DNA of 64,000 nucleotides from Miscanthus floridulus (lineage: Eukaryota > Streptophyta > Magnoliopsida > Poales > Poaceae), in the NCBI RefSeq assembly GCF_019320115.1, contig NC_089598.1, positions 85,761,560 through 85,825,559 on the forward strand. The letters run 5' to 3'. Both the position numbers and the translations under genes were made by a program. Below are positions 34,188 through 45,273 of the stretch, piece after piece; position 1 is the first letter of the stretch; each line of letters opens with the position of its first letter. The notes under the pieces are model-generated. The model was not told where the DNA came from. It ran no database searches and saw only the letters and a program-made list of their open reading frames with translations.

Positions 34188-35417
34188 CTACTCTAACTCG
34201 TACACCGTAGCTGGGATACGACTGTTCTCGATCTTGATCTCCTCATCAGACTTGTGAAGTCGGGACACATACTTCAAGGCCTCAGCGAGCTCCTCAATAG
34301 GCTTTGCTCTAGGTAGGGTAGGGTAGGCGTCTAGGTTGAGGTGAGTCGGGGCTAACTCAAACTCCTCTATCCTAGGCTTCGTCTTGCTGCGAACCTCCTT
34401 GGGTAGCTGATCCCACATACCCTTCATCTCCCTGAGGCGCTTCCTGTCAGACTTCTGCCAAGCCTGCCATGTCCTCTCACACTTGTCCTGTAGGTACTCG
34501 GTCTGCCTGAGTGCCTCGATCAGGTGACCCTGGTTGTGAACGGCCTTCTTCCTGAACTCCTCTAGCTCCTAAGTCAGGGTCTTGTTCCGAGATTGGATCT
34601 TCAGCATATCAATCCCCTTGGATCTCTCTCTGTCTCCCCTGCGGTTGAACTCGGCCTTCTTGTCATCCAACTCACTCTGCAACTCCAAGACCTTGCTGTC
34701 GAGGTAGCAGTTCCTGTTGCCTAGGTCGGCTGCTTTGTCCTGTAAGTCAGCGACCTCGGCTCTGTGGACCTCATCACGACGGTTGAGCTCGTCCTGTAAC
34801 TTGGCAACTGTCTCAAGTAGACTAGCTCGCTCCTGTGCTCCCTGCGAGTCTCGCTCCTGGTACTCCCACTGAAGGGCCTGGTCCTGATGTCTCCTCTGCT
34901 CCAACTGGGTTACGTACCTATCCTGCTCCAGTAGGTGAATAGCTAAGACACGAAGGCATCTATCCTCCTCGGCAAGGATAACTCCACCTGCTGCGAAACT
35001 CTGCTCACTGGGGGTAAGGCTGAGGTCGAGGGCCTAGGGAAGTAGACGGAACTCTGTCGTCTTCAGGTGCTCGTAGTGGTCCCTCATCACTCTGCGAAGT
35101 GCCTTGTGTGAGATAGCCTGCAGTCCCTCCTCGACTGTGTCCTCTATAGTCAACTCAGTGAAAGCTGGGACAGAAGGTAAGGTAGTGCTAGCTGGGAACT
35201 CCACTGAGGTGACAATCGGTCCTTCGATTCCTCCTTCCTTAGCTGGCTTCCCGGTGCAGGTGACCTTGACAAGCTCGTCGGGGACACCTAACGTGACGAG
35301 AACTCGACAGAGGGTCTGTGCAAAACCCTCGAGCTCACGTAGGTGAAAGGTAAGCTTGGCGTGGTCCAGAGGTAGCGGTCCTAGAGGCGGCCAGTCGATG
35401 TTCATCGCCATCTGCAT
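34188..35417 (-). pseudogene. Extra coiled-coil ORF upstream of gag (ORF0), two stops
   Basis: One frame of 410 codons runs from the ATG at 35417 (MQMAMNIDWPPLGPL) to 34188, between the primer site and gag on the same strand. It has a globular N-terminal part (DHAKLTFHLRELEGFAQTL, to about residue 125), then a long heptad-rich coiled coil (about residues 135-280; LLETVAKLQDELNRRD, YLDSKVLELQSELDD), then a Trp- and Lys-rich part and a short C-terminal part. Two in-frame TAG codons (35034-35036 and 34569-34571) break it, each at a probable Gln. I do not recognise the family. Rice elements RIRE3 and RIRE8 are described, as I recall, with an extra ORF before gag; whether this is related needs a search. 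Its place suggests it would be translated first from the element RNA. Confidence 0.75.
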
Positions 35418-35562
35418 GTTTCATGGGGACATGTGTTAGCAGGTCAATAAATAGATAAGCCTTGCATAGAAGTAAATGCAGGGTTAGTATATAACCGAAA
35501 GAAGGGTTGTCCACGTCCTATTCTATCGTCCATTTCTGAGGGTTTCGTCCTATGGTCAAGTA

Positions 35563-35577
35563 TGGCTCTGATACCAA
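35563..35577 (-). other. Primer-binding site, tRNA-Met type, Tekay-type element
   Basis: The minus strand reads TTGGTATCAGAGCCA one base after the LTR end (GTCGTTTCA). It matches the 3' end complement of initiator tRNA-Met used by many plant retroelements. Confidence 0.85.
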
Positions 35578-35578
35578 C

Positions 35579-38500
35579 TGAAACGACCCCAATTTCCACG
35601 AAGGGAAATCCACAGCGTCGAAGTGTAATAAGATCGTTGTAGATCATATTACCCAAATTCCAGTCGAATATCACATCCATACAACGATAATATCAGAGTA
35701 CAAATAGTGTGGAATTACATAATTTATTACATCGCCGCATTGGCGGAATCAAAAGTAGCATTCATTTAGAACAGCTTGAAGATAAGATCGCCAAACTCGA
35801 GCGTAGGCATGAACCCCTCATCCATCAAACTCCTCGGAGCTATACTCCTCAGCAGAACCTGAGTGCCAAAATTTATCAGTACGATTTGTACTGGCCACTC
35901 CCATCCCTACGAGCATTGCTTTGTGAAAATTGGATGCAAGTCAGAAGGGTGTGGGGGAAAATCCTCCACGCCCCGTACCTCCTTATACTGTCCGCTATCA
36001 ACCTAGCAGTAGTGGCAATATCCTACCAAGTAGTCCAGCCGTCTCGCACCATATAGGGCGAGTGGTACGTAAGGCTTCCCGGTGAATCTAAGTACTAGTA
36101 AGTCCTTAGGGATGACCAAGCTAGAATGTCTTCATCAGGGTTTCCATTTACCGTGCCACCACAGCACCTCCATCCCGGGCTCCACCCATCACAGGTTCAC
36201 ACCCAGGTCCACCTCATATACCATTTACCCACCACAGGTATCCATTTCCAGGGGTGCCCAGGTAGCATCCCATAGCAAGACTTGCCCCAGGCTCGTCGTA
36301 TACTCCAACTTGGTCGACACAACCCTCACCCTCCACACACCCAAGTCACACACGCAGCACTCTCCCCATGGTCCAGATAACACCAGTATCCACCATGCAC
36401 GTAGTATAAGCGTAGTAGAAGTATAAGTAATGAAATGTATAGCAGTAAGCGTGTGTCTAGCCTAATAGCAGGGTATGCAGGGGTAAGGTTGCGCCAAGGT
36501 AAAGGCTTTCAAGCAAGCATACTACCATGCAAGTCCTATCATAATATGACTGTAGCAGTAAAGTAAAGTGATAGCAGTTCTATGTTAGCCATGCGTAATA
36601 GGTGCTACGAGATTGGGTGGGATGTGGCACCTTTAGTGTAGTCGTCTCCGTACTCCTCACGGTACTCACGATCCTCGTCTGTCTATTTCTCCTCCGAGTC
36701 TGCAAACGATCATAATATAGTCGCATTAGCGACGTCTATAGAATAGCACAAAGAAGCAATGAAAATTCAAAAGAGCCAAATGCACTCAAACATGGGTTCA
36801 TTGCGTAGAGCTTGATTTTAGATGAATTTTAGTCCTGGTTTTGTATTTTTCTGAGGTCATATGAATTAGTTATGAATTTCCGAAGTTTAAATCTATTTCT
36901 GAAAATGCAAAAAGGCTGAATTAATCCTGGGCTGACACGTGTCATGATGTGGTTGGTCCACATGGCTTGCTGACGTCAGCATCACGGTTCCGAGCTAACA
37001 GGTGGGGCCTAGCTGACGTCAGCATGACGTCAGCGTGACGTCATCAACGTCGTCCACACCGACAGGTGGGGCCAAAGGCTATTGGGTCACTAACAGGTGG
37101 GTCCGGTCAAAGTCAACGTCGGTCAACGTCGAGTCAACGGTCAACGATCAATGGTCAACAGTCAGGGTCACTGACATGTGGGCCTAGGCTGCTGACGTCA
37201 GCAGCTGATGTCAACGTGACGTCAGCATGACATCACCCTGGCTGCGTGGGCTACTGACATGTGGGTCCCGTGTGACGTCAGCATGACGTCAGCGCCTGTC
37301 GTGTGGGTCCAAAATGTCCGTGTCACTGACATGTGGGGCCAGGTCAACGGTCAACGTTGACCAGTCAACGGTCAATACGGACTGGGTTCGACTGGGCCGG
37401 TTGGGCTTCGGGTTGGGCCGGCCGGGCCGAACACGTGGCACGCTGTGACGCTGCCACATCACGGCCATGGGCTCTTATTGGGCTATGGTCCATGGCTTGC
37501 GGTCTATGGTGGACCAAGTGATGTTGGTCCATGGACCGCAGACTGGTCTACGGTGGACCAAGTCCACCCTTCGTCTCCCAGGCGTGGTCCATGTACTCCG
37601 GGTGCACGCGCAGGTGGCCGGCGAGGGGGGGTGTTCCAATGTTTTTCTCCCGCGGTGGTGCTCCTGCCGGCGGCAAGCTGGCTGTGAGCCTCTGTGGCGA
37701 GGCTGGTGCCCAACTGGGGAGGGGAAAGGCTACCCTAGGCCACGGCGATCATGATCCTGGGGCCCTAGTGGTGGCCGGGGTCTTCCAAGTCGTTGGCCAC
37801 GGCGGCTGGCGGCTCGGCGGTGCCCACCGGTGGCAAGGTCGCGCACGCCGGCTCTCCAGTAACTAGGCTAGGTAGACGATGGCTCCGGTGGTTTCGTGGG
37901 TGCACGACGAATGCGTCCAGGGCTCAAGCGGGGCCTCGGACTCCCAGGTGGCCGTTAGGGGCTCTAGTGGCCATGGCGACACGATGTCGACGGTGATGCG
38001 CACGGGCGATCAAGGGGGCTCCCGCGGGGTGGTCACGGCATGGTCGTGGGGTGTGCGTGGGTGCATGTGTTCCTAGTGGCCGGAGACAAGGCACTGGCCT
38101 ACGCGCTCCAGGTGTGGGGCGCCATGGCTGACGGTGAGGTTCGGCGGCAGAGAGAGACCGGAAGGGGGGGAAAAGCTCACCGTGGGTGGCGTGGAAGAGT
38201 GGGTGGTGATGCCGTGTCGATTCGAGGCCGTGTAGCTCCGGTGGCCATGCAGTGCCGTGCCGAACCGCGTCGGTGATGAAACGCCGGTGTCGTCTTCGGC
38301 TCCGACGACCTCCTCCTCCGCGGCGGCTTCGGCGTTCTCTCCCCTTCCCCTTTCTTCCCCTTCTCCCCCTTCTCTCTTGGTTCGGATGTGCTGTGGACGG
38401 CCACCAAGCGGCGGCGGGCGACGAGACGAGTGCTAGGGCAACCGAGGCCGTGGCTTTATAGCCGGAGCTCCGAGCTCCAAGGCGGACGGCTGTGGATTGC

Positions 38501-39318
38501 ATCGAGCGCATCGAGCGGCATCACGGGGCGTGGGTGGTTGGCACGGAGTTTGCGTGGGCGCGGCGCCAAGGGGGGGCAAGGCCATGGTCTGGGCGTGACC
38601 CCCTGGCCCGCTCTACCATTGCTATTGGCCTCCGGTTGGCTGGCGGTTGAGCGTGAGCGCGAGGAAGATGAGCAGGGGAGGGCTGTCATGCGGGGTCCGT
38701 TGGCAGCGACTGCAGGTGAAGAGAAAGGGGCGTGCGGGTGAGCAGCGCTCGGCTGACGCGTGGGGCCAATGTGGCAGCGACTGCTGGCGAGGCTGACGGG
38801 CGCGCGGGCGTGGGCGGCCTACTGGGCCGGCTTGCTGGGCCGCGTGCGCGTGCGCTGAGGCTGGCTGGCCGGCGCGGGCCGAGCAGGCCGAGCCTACGAG
38901 GCCTTCTTCTTCCCTTTTTTTTCTTTTTCTGTTTCTCATTTCTTTTCCTTGTTTGAATTCAAATTTGGTTTAGAATTTGAATTTAAAACTGAGGTAACTT
39001 GTTCATTGTAGTTTAGAGGATTTTGTTTAATAATAATTTTATGGTTTATTACTTTAATGGAATTGTTAAGCATAACATAAAGCAAATGAAGATCCAACTC
39101 ACAATTTGAGTTAACAATGTATGCAACCTCTATTTGTTAGAAATTAAATAATCATAATCAACATATGACATGCCATGCCTATGTGTTGACTTAGGTTGGG
39201 TTACTTCTAATGCAACTCTTAGGTTGGGTTTCTTTCCATGACACTCATCATCACATGGAAGTTTTGAGAAAATTTTTGTAGTTGGTATTTTTGGTGTGTG
39301 GATTTTTGGGTTGTTACA
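35579..39318 (-). repeat. 5' LTR of the Tekay-type element (3740 bp)
   Basis: Ends match the other LTR (TGTAACAACCC at 39318, GTCGTTTCA at 35579). Compared with the left LTR it lacks about 550 bp at position 35941; the junction keeps one copy of a short AAGT shared by both sides, the mark of a microhomology deletion. Other differences are mainly single transitions. Confidence 0.9.
36971..37300. promoter_or_regulatory. Cluster of TGACGTCA palindromes in the 5' LTR
   Basis: Eight perfect TGACGTCA sites in about 330 bp, against six in the other LTR; the sites that differ do so by C-to-T or G-to-A at the central CG. W-box-like GTCAACGGTCAACG runs are also present. Confidence 0.6.
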
Positions 39319-39323
39319 GCGTG

Positions 39324-39811
39324 CATGGAGCAGCGGGAGAGCAGGTGCCTCCAGAACCCTCGCCCGTTTGAAAACCTTGCACGGGGTGTGTGGCGATTAA
39401 GTTTTTGGGGAGCGATCCGCGACTGCTCATCTACGTACACCTTCTTCCTGGTGGTGATCGCTCTTGGAACCCGTCTTCTTCCTGGTGACTGCCTGCATAA
39501 CAGCAAGGCGTCTTCTTCCTGGTGATCCATTCGTGGGACTACACTGCAAACATCGTCCTGCACCGACTATAGTCCGCGACTTCGAGCAACGCACTATGTC
39601 GACTAATGCAAATGGAGCCTCCGATGCTCTCGGCATGGGACCCTCCGCTGGGTACAGTCTAATCTTTCTGATTACTGTAATTATCTGTATGTCATCTCTG
39701 CATGCTGTAGCGTTCGTTAGAGATATACATATGCACATATATGCCATCACGAACCTGCTGATGTTATTTTTCTGGATTAAACTGATAATGAAAATGCCTA
39801 AATATCTAACA
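39324..39811 (+). repeat. Copia 5' LTR, right part
   Basis: Continues the LTR broken at 24919 (after the repeated GCGTG) and ends AAATATCTAACA, like the 3' LTR. It contains the probable gag start codon at 39596. Confidence 0.88.
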
Positions 39812-40644
39812 ATCCAAAAACCTAATGTTAGACATTTTTCTGTTAGTGGTTTTGCTATTGCTTTGAAGCCAAATAATTTTGATGGCAAGAATTTCATGAT
39901 ATGGCGTGCCAAGTATTGTGGTTGACTGCGATGAACTGCTATCACGCCGCACAGGGGAAGCCTGAACAGTTTACTCCTGAGGAGGAGAAAAAGTTCTTGG
40001 CTGCCGATAACCTGTTTCGAGGTGCCGTGATCAGTGCACTTCATCCCAAGTATGAGAAAAACTACATATCTTGCACATCAGGCAAAGAGTTATAGGATGC
40101 TCTTGAGGCAAAGTTTGGAGTTTTTGATGCTGACAGTGAGCTATACCTTATGGAGCAGCTATATGACTACAAAATGGTTGAAAACTATTCTGTGGTCGAA
40201 CAAGCTCATGAGATACAGGCGCTAGCAAAGGAACTAGAACATTTTCCATGTTTGTTGCCCAACAAGTTTGTGGCCGGTGGTATAATCGCTAAGCTGCCAC
40301 CTTCTTGGAGGGACTTTGCTACTTCTCTAAAACACAAGAGACAAGTGTTTAGCATGGCTGAGCTTATTGGATCTCTTGATGTTGAGGAAAGGGCGAGAGC
40401 AAAAGACAACCGTGGAAAAGGAGTTGAGTCTTCCGCTGCCAATATGGTGCAGAAGAAAAACTCATTTGCATCTCGTAATAAAAAGAAGAAGAACATGCAA
40501 GAGAACAATAATGCAAAGCCTAAGCAAATTGCACAGTTTAAGAAGAAAAACAACAAGAAAGGTGGAGGTTGCTTTGTTTGCGGGAGTGATGAGCATTGGG
40601 CAAGTGCGTGCCCAGACCGCAAATATAAGCAAGAAAAGAAATAA
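39596..40644 (+). pseudogene. Copia Gag, broken; start codon lies in the LTR
   Basis: The ATG at 39596 (MSTNANGASDALGM) lies in the 5' LTR. A likely intron 39652-39846 (G|GTACAG ... CTGTTAG) would join it to GFAIALKPNNFDGKNF, the usual start of a copia Gag domain. The 195-base intron has no stop and keeps frame, so unspliced RNA would add about 65 residues, including two hydrophobic stretches. A frameshift near 39905 and a TAG at 40093-40095 (a probable Trp codon) break the gene. The rest reads MEQLYDYKMVENYSVVEQ, LPPSWRDFATSLKHKR and a CCHC knuckle CFVCGSDEHWASAC (from 40570). The frame ends with TAA at 40642-40644, and pol follows in the same frame, so this stop may itself be a mutation. 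Confidence 0.78.
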
Positions 40645-40650
40645 TCAAAC

Positions 40651-43600
40651 ATGGTGATTAGCGAGACTGGAGGAGGAACATCTGGGTATGGTAATTCTTT
40701 ACCTTTTGTTCTTTCAGTTTGTCTTTCACCTGAGTGGTGGATGGACAGCGGTGCTAATATCTATGTGTGTGCTGATGTTTCTTTGTTTACTTTCTATCAG
40801 GCTGGCAGGATTGGAGCCTTGCTGATGGGAAATGGTTCGCATACGCGTGTTCTTGGTGCTGGTACGGCCGTTCTGAAGTTTACTTCGGGAAAGACGGTGC
40901 TATTAAAGAACGTGCAGCATGTCCCCTCCATCAAGAAGAATCTTGTTAGCGCTTCTCAAATGTGTCGCGATGGCTTTAAAATTGTGCTTGAGTCCAATAA
41001 GTGTGTTGTGTCGAGACATGGAACATTTGTTGGAAAAGGTTATGATTGTGGAGGCTTGTTCCGCTTATCTTTGCTTGATGATGTGTGTAATAAAGTGGTG
41101 AACAATGTTAATATTTCGGATGAGTCAAATATATGGCATTCACGACTTTGTCACATTAATTTTGGCTGTCTCACGCGGCTTGCAAATCTGAATTTAATCC
41201 CAAAATTTAACTTATTCAAAGATTCTAAGTGCCAGGTGTGTGTGCAATCGAAGCAACCGCGCAAGCCTCACAAGGCTGCTGAGGCGAGGAACTTGGCACC
41301 ATTAGAACTCGTTCATTCTGATTTATGTGAAATGAATGGTGAATTGACTAAAGGCGGTAGACGATACTTCATGACATTTATAGATGATTGTACTAGATTT
41401 TGCTACGTGTATTTATTGAAAACTAAAGATGAAGTGTTGCATTATTTTAAAGTCTATAAAGCTGAGGTAGAAAATCAACTTGAGAAGAAAATCAAGCGTT
41501 TGCGGTCCGATCGCGGGGGAGAATATTTCTCAAATGAATTTTCTGAGTTTTGCGCGGTGCATGGAATTATTCATGAGAGGACGCCACCATACTCACCATA
41601 GTCCAATGGGATTGCAGAGAGAAAGAACCACACTCTAACTGATTTGGTTAATGCCATGTTAGAGACTACGAGACTATCTAAGGAATGGTGGGGTGAGGCT
41701 ATATTGACAGCATGTCATGTCCTGAATAGAGTGCCCATAAAGAACAAAGAAATTACACCATTCGAGGAATGGGAGAAGAATAGATTAAATCTCTCTTACC
41801 TGCGAACTTGGGGTTGTTTGGCAAAGGTGAATGTGCCAATAAACAAAAAGCGAAAGCTTAGACCAAAGACTGTTGATTGTGTCTTTCTTGGTTATGCTAT
41901 TCATAGCGTGGGTTATAGATTTTTAATCATAAACTCTAGTGTTCCTAAGATGGCTGTTGATACAATCATGGAATCTAGAGACGCTACATTCTTTGAGAAC
42001 GAGTTTCCCATGAAAAATGCACCTAGCATGACTAGTCATGAATTTATAATTCCCCATGAGCATGAAAATTTTACTCCGATAGAACAAACTGAGGAACCCT
42101 ATATGCAAAATCCTGAAGAGGATAACACTATAGTCACAAGAAAAAGTAAGAGACAGAGGACTACAAAGTCTTTTGGTGATGACTATATTGTGTACCTTGT
42201 GGATGACACACCAACGACCATTGAAGAGGCATATTCCTCTCCTGATGCTGACTTATGGAAGGAAGCAGTACGGAGTGAGATGGATTCTGTTATGTCTAAT
42301 GGAACTTGGGAAATTGTTGATCGTTCCTATGGGTGCAAGCCTATAGGGTGCAAATGGGTGTTCAAGAAAAAGCTTAGGCCTGATGGTACTATCGAGAGGT
42401 ACAAGGCAAGGCTTGTGGCCAAGGGTTATACTCAAAAGGAAGGTGAGGATTTCTTTGATACTTATTCACCGGTTGCCCGATTGACCACAATTCGAGTTTT
42501 GCTTTCCCTGGCAGCCTCTTATGGTCTTATCGTTCATCAAATGGACGTTAAGACAACTTTCCTAAATGGAGAGTTGGAGGAGGAGATCTATATGGATCAG
42601 CCAGATGGGTTTGTAGCAAATGGTCAATAAGGCAAGGTGTGTAAATTATTAAAGTCATTATATGGCCTGAAACAAGCTCCTAAGCAGTGGCATGAGAAGT
42701 TTGACAGAACTTTAACATCTGCTGGCTTTGTTGTGAATGAAGCTAACAAATGTGTGTACTATCGGTATGGTGGGGGCGAAGGAGTCATTTTGTGCTTATA
42801 TGTTGATGACATACTGATCTTTGGATCCAGCCTTATAGTGATCGAGGAGGTGAAGGAATTCTTAACAATAATTTTGAGATGAAAGATTTGGGAGAGGCTG
42901 ATGTTATTCTTAATATCAAGCTTTTGAGAGAAGGTGATGGTAGGGTAACTCTGTTACAATCCCACTATGTGAAAAAGGTGCTGAGTCGCTTTGGGTTTAG
43001 TGACTGTGCACCTGCTCCTACACCTTATGACCCTAGTGTGCTATTGAGGAAAAATCGGAGAATAGTAAGGGATCAGTTGAGATATTCCCAGATCATTGGT
43101 TTGCTCATGTATCTTGCTAGTGCAACAAGGCCTGACATCTCTTTTGCTGTGTGCAAGCTAAGCCGGTTTGTGTCAAACCCGGGAGATGATCACTGACGCG
43201 CTCTTGAGAGAGTGATGCGCTATCTAAAAGGCACCATGTGCTACGGTATTCGTTATACCGGACATACAAAAGTGTTGGAAGGCTATTGTGATGCCAACTG
43301 GATCTCTGATGCTGATGAGCTTTATGCCACAAGTGGATATGTGTTTTTGCTTGGAGGTGGTGCTGTTTCCTGGAAGTCTTGCAAGCAAACTATCTTAACG
43401 AAGTCTACAATGGAAGCAGAACTCACAGCATTAGACACTGCTGGCTCTGAGGCCGAGTGGCTTCATGATCTCCTTATGGATTTATCGGTTGTTGAAAACC
43501 CCATACTGGCTATTTCTATGAACTGCGATAACAAGACTGTGATTACAAAGGTTAACAGTTCTAAGGACAACATGAAGTCCACAAGGCATGTTAAGAGACG

Positions 43601-43751
43601 ACTGAAATCTATCAAAAAATTGAGAAACTCTGGAGTAATAGCGTTGGACTATGTTCACACGTCTAACAATCTAGCAGATCAATTCACTAAGGGTCTGTCA
43701 CACAATGTGATAGAAAGTGCATCGAGAGAGATGGGTTTGAGACCCACTTGA
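40651..43751 (+). pseudogene. Copia Pol: protease, integrase, RT, RNase H (broken)
   Basis: Protease has WWMDSGANIYVC (about 40738). Integrase shows the zinc finger (HSRLCHINFGC ... CQVCVQSKQ), then HSDLCEMN, LRSDRGGEY and GIAERKNHT with the three catalytic acids. RT has [27 protein letters not shown] and YVDD at 42799-42810. RNase H has GYCDANW and TKSTMEAE, and the frame ends at 43751. Breaks: TAG 41599-41601 at a probable Gln in the integrase core; TAA 42628-42630 in RT; a one-base loss near 42862 in an A-rich run (frame changes before NFEMKDLGEAD); TGA 43195-43197 at a probable Trp. Domain order integrase before RT proves Ty1/copia. The lineage was not fixed. Confidence 0.88.
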
Positions 43752-44287
43752 AATTTACTATAGTGGTAACATGTTCTATGTGATCGGAGATCCCGTGAAG
43801 TAGAATGGTGAAACAAGCTAGTAGTAAATTGTGAGGAAAGATCCTTAGTAAGACTCATTTCTGATGCATATCTTTCCTATCTGTAAGGCATGTTGGTTTT
43901 TACCTTAATGTGTTCCAAGTGGCTTGCTAAAGCAAAGATGTCCTACAAAACATCTTTTGAGGAGAACACCTATATGAGTCAGGCTTCTGATCACAATCTA
44001 TGAGATTTGGGTGATCTCTAAATACTCATGAAAGGCACTGGAGTATGACTTATATGCTTCAAATAGAGGGGATGCCTTTTGCAGCCAAGTATCAGCTAAG
44101 GACTTTAGTGACATTCACCTCACACAAAACTGGCAATTCAAGGCTTAATCCATTGTTCAGTTGTGACTGAGTGAAACTATTGCTCTAGATGGATGTTCAA
44201 CTTAACAGTCTCCATCGAAACACTGGTATATAAAAGAAATGTGGTTCTAAGACTATTTTGTTACAAACCCTAGAGTTTGGTGGGGAT
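43752..44287 (+). other. Non-coding tail and polypurine tract of the copia element
   Basis: No frame of note. It ends with the purine-rich TTGGTGGGGAT (44277-44287) directly before the 3' LTR. Confidence 0.7.
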
Positions 44288-45268
44288 TGTTGGATATAAT
44301 ATGGTCTTGGCCCATATAATATTTAATAAATCAAATAAAACTCTATGGTATGTAACATTAAGCGTTGCGTGGTTTAATACCATACATGATTTTGACTGAA
44401 CGTTGACTCAGCTTATATGGTTGGAAATTATTTATCTAAATTGAGAAGCTGAGAAAAGGACAAAGGCGTGCCACACGCGCGCGTGTGCCGCCAGGCGTGG
44501 CGTGGCGTGGCAGGCGGGCGGCGAGCGAGCGGGCGGGCGTGGCCAGTCTTTTGCCACTTAATCCACATAATCACGGGAGTTATTTCCTTTGATGGTGGAG
44601 GCGAACTGATTATGTCGGTTACCGTCCCTTCCGTTTCTATTTCTCCGTCTCCTGGGATTCTCCGCTGCCTCTCTCCCTTCCCGTCGCAGCCATATATCCG
44701 TAGTCCTCCGTCAGTCTAGATCTCCGTCTTTAGCAACCACTCCCGAGAGAAACCTCTGCGCGCATGGAGTAGCGGGAGAGCAGGTGCCTCTAGAACCCTC
44801 TCCCATTTGAGAACCTTGCACAGGGTGTGCGGCGATTAGGTTTTTGGGGAGTGATCCGCGACTGCTCATCTACGTACGCCTTCTTCCTGGTGGTGATAGC
44901 TCTTGGAACCCGTCTTCTTCCCGGTGATTGCCTGCGGAACAGCAAGGCGTCTTCTTCCTGGTGATCCGTTCATGGGACTACACTGCGAACATCGTCCTGC
45001 ACCGACCATGGTTCGTGACTTCGAGCAACGCACTATATCGACTAGTGCGAATGGAGCCTCTGATGCCCTCAGCATGGGACCCTTCGCTGGGTACAGTCTA
45101 ATCTTTCTGATTACTGTAATATGCGCTTTTACTGTATTTATCTGTATGTCATCTCTGCATGCAGTAGCGTTCGTTAGAGATATACACATGCACATATATG
45201 CCGTCATGAACCTGCTGATGTTATTTTTCTGGATTAAACTGATAATGAAAATGCCTAAATATCTAACA
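44288..45268 (+). repeat. Copia 3' LTR (981 bp)
   Basis: Starts TGTTGGATATAATA and ends ATCTAACA, followed by the duplication TACGA. The codon matching the probable gag ATG of the 5' LTR is ATA here (45035-45037). Confidence 0.9.
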
Positions 45269-45273
45269 TACGA

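Larger units (their letters stand above)
24920..39318 (-). mobile_element. Tekay/Del-type Ty3/gypsy chromovirus, complete, 14.4 kb
   Basis: Both ends are LTRs, and a perfect 5-bp duplication GCGTG flanks the element (24915-24919, 39319-39323). On the minus strand the order is 5' LTR (39318-35579), tRNA-Met primer site, an extra ORF, gag-protease-RT-RNase H-integrase-chromodomain in one frame (33873-29236), polypurine tract (about 29202-29217) and 3' LTR (29201-24920). The integrase C-terminus and LTRs near 4 kb fit the Tekay (Del) chromoviruses. All coding sequence is in frame, with six stop codons and no frameshift, so it is structurally whole but coding-dead. It landed in the 5' LTR of the copia element. 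Confidence 0.92.
24469..45268 (+). mobile_element. Ty1/copia retrotransposon, 5' LTR split by a Tekay-type element
   Basis: It is flanked by a perfect 5-bp duplication TACGA (24464-24468 and 45269-45273). The 5' LTR runs 24469-24919 and resumes at 39324-39811; the 3' LTR is 44288-45268, ending TAACA like the 5' copy. Without the inserted element it is about 6.4 kb. Order gag, protease, integrase, RT, RNase H in one polyprotein is typical of Ty1/copia. It has frameshifts and stops, so it is dead. I did not assign a lineage with confidence. Confidence 0.92.
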
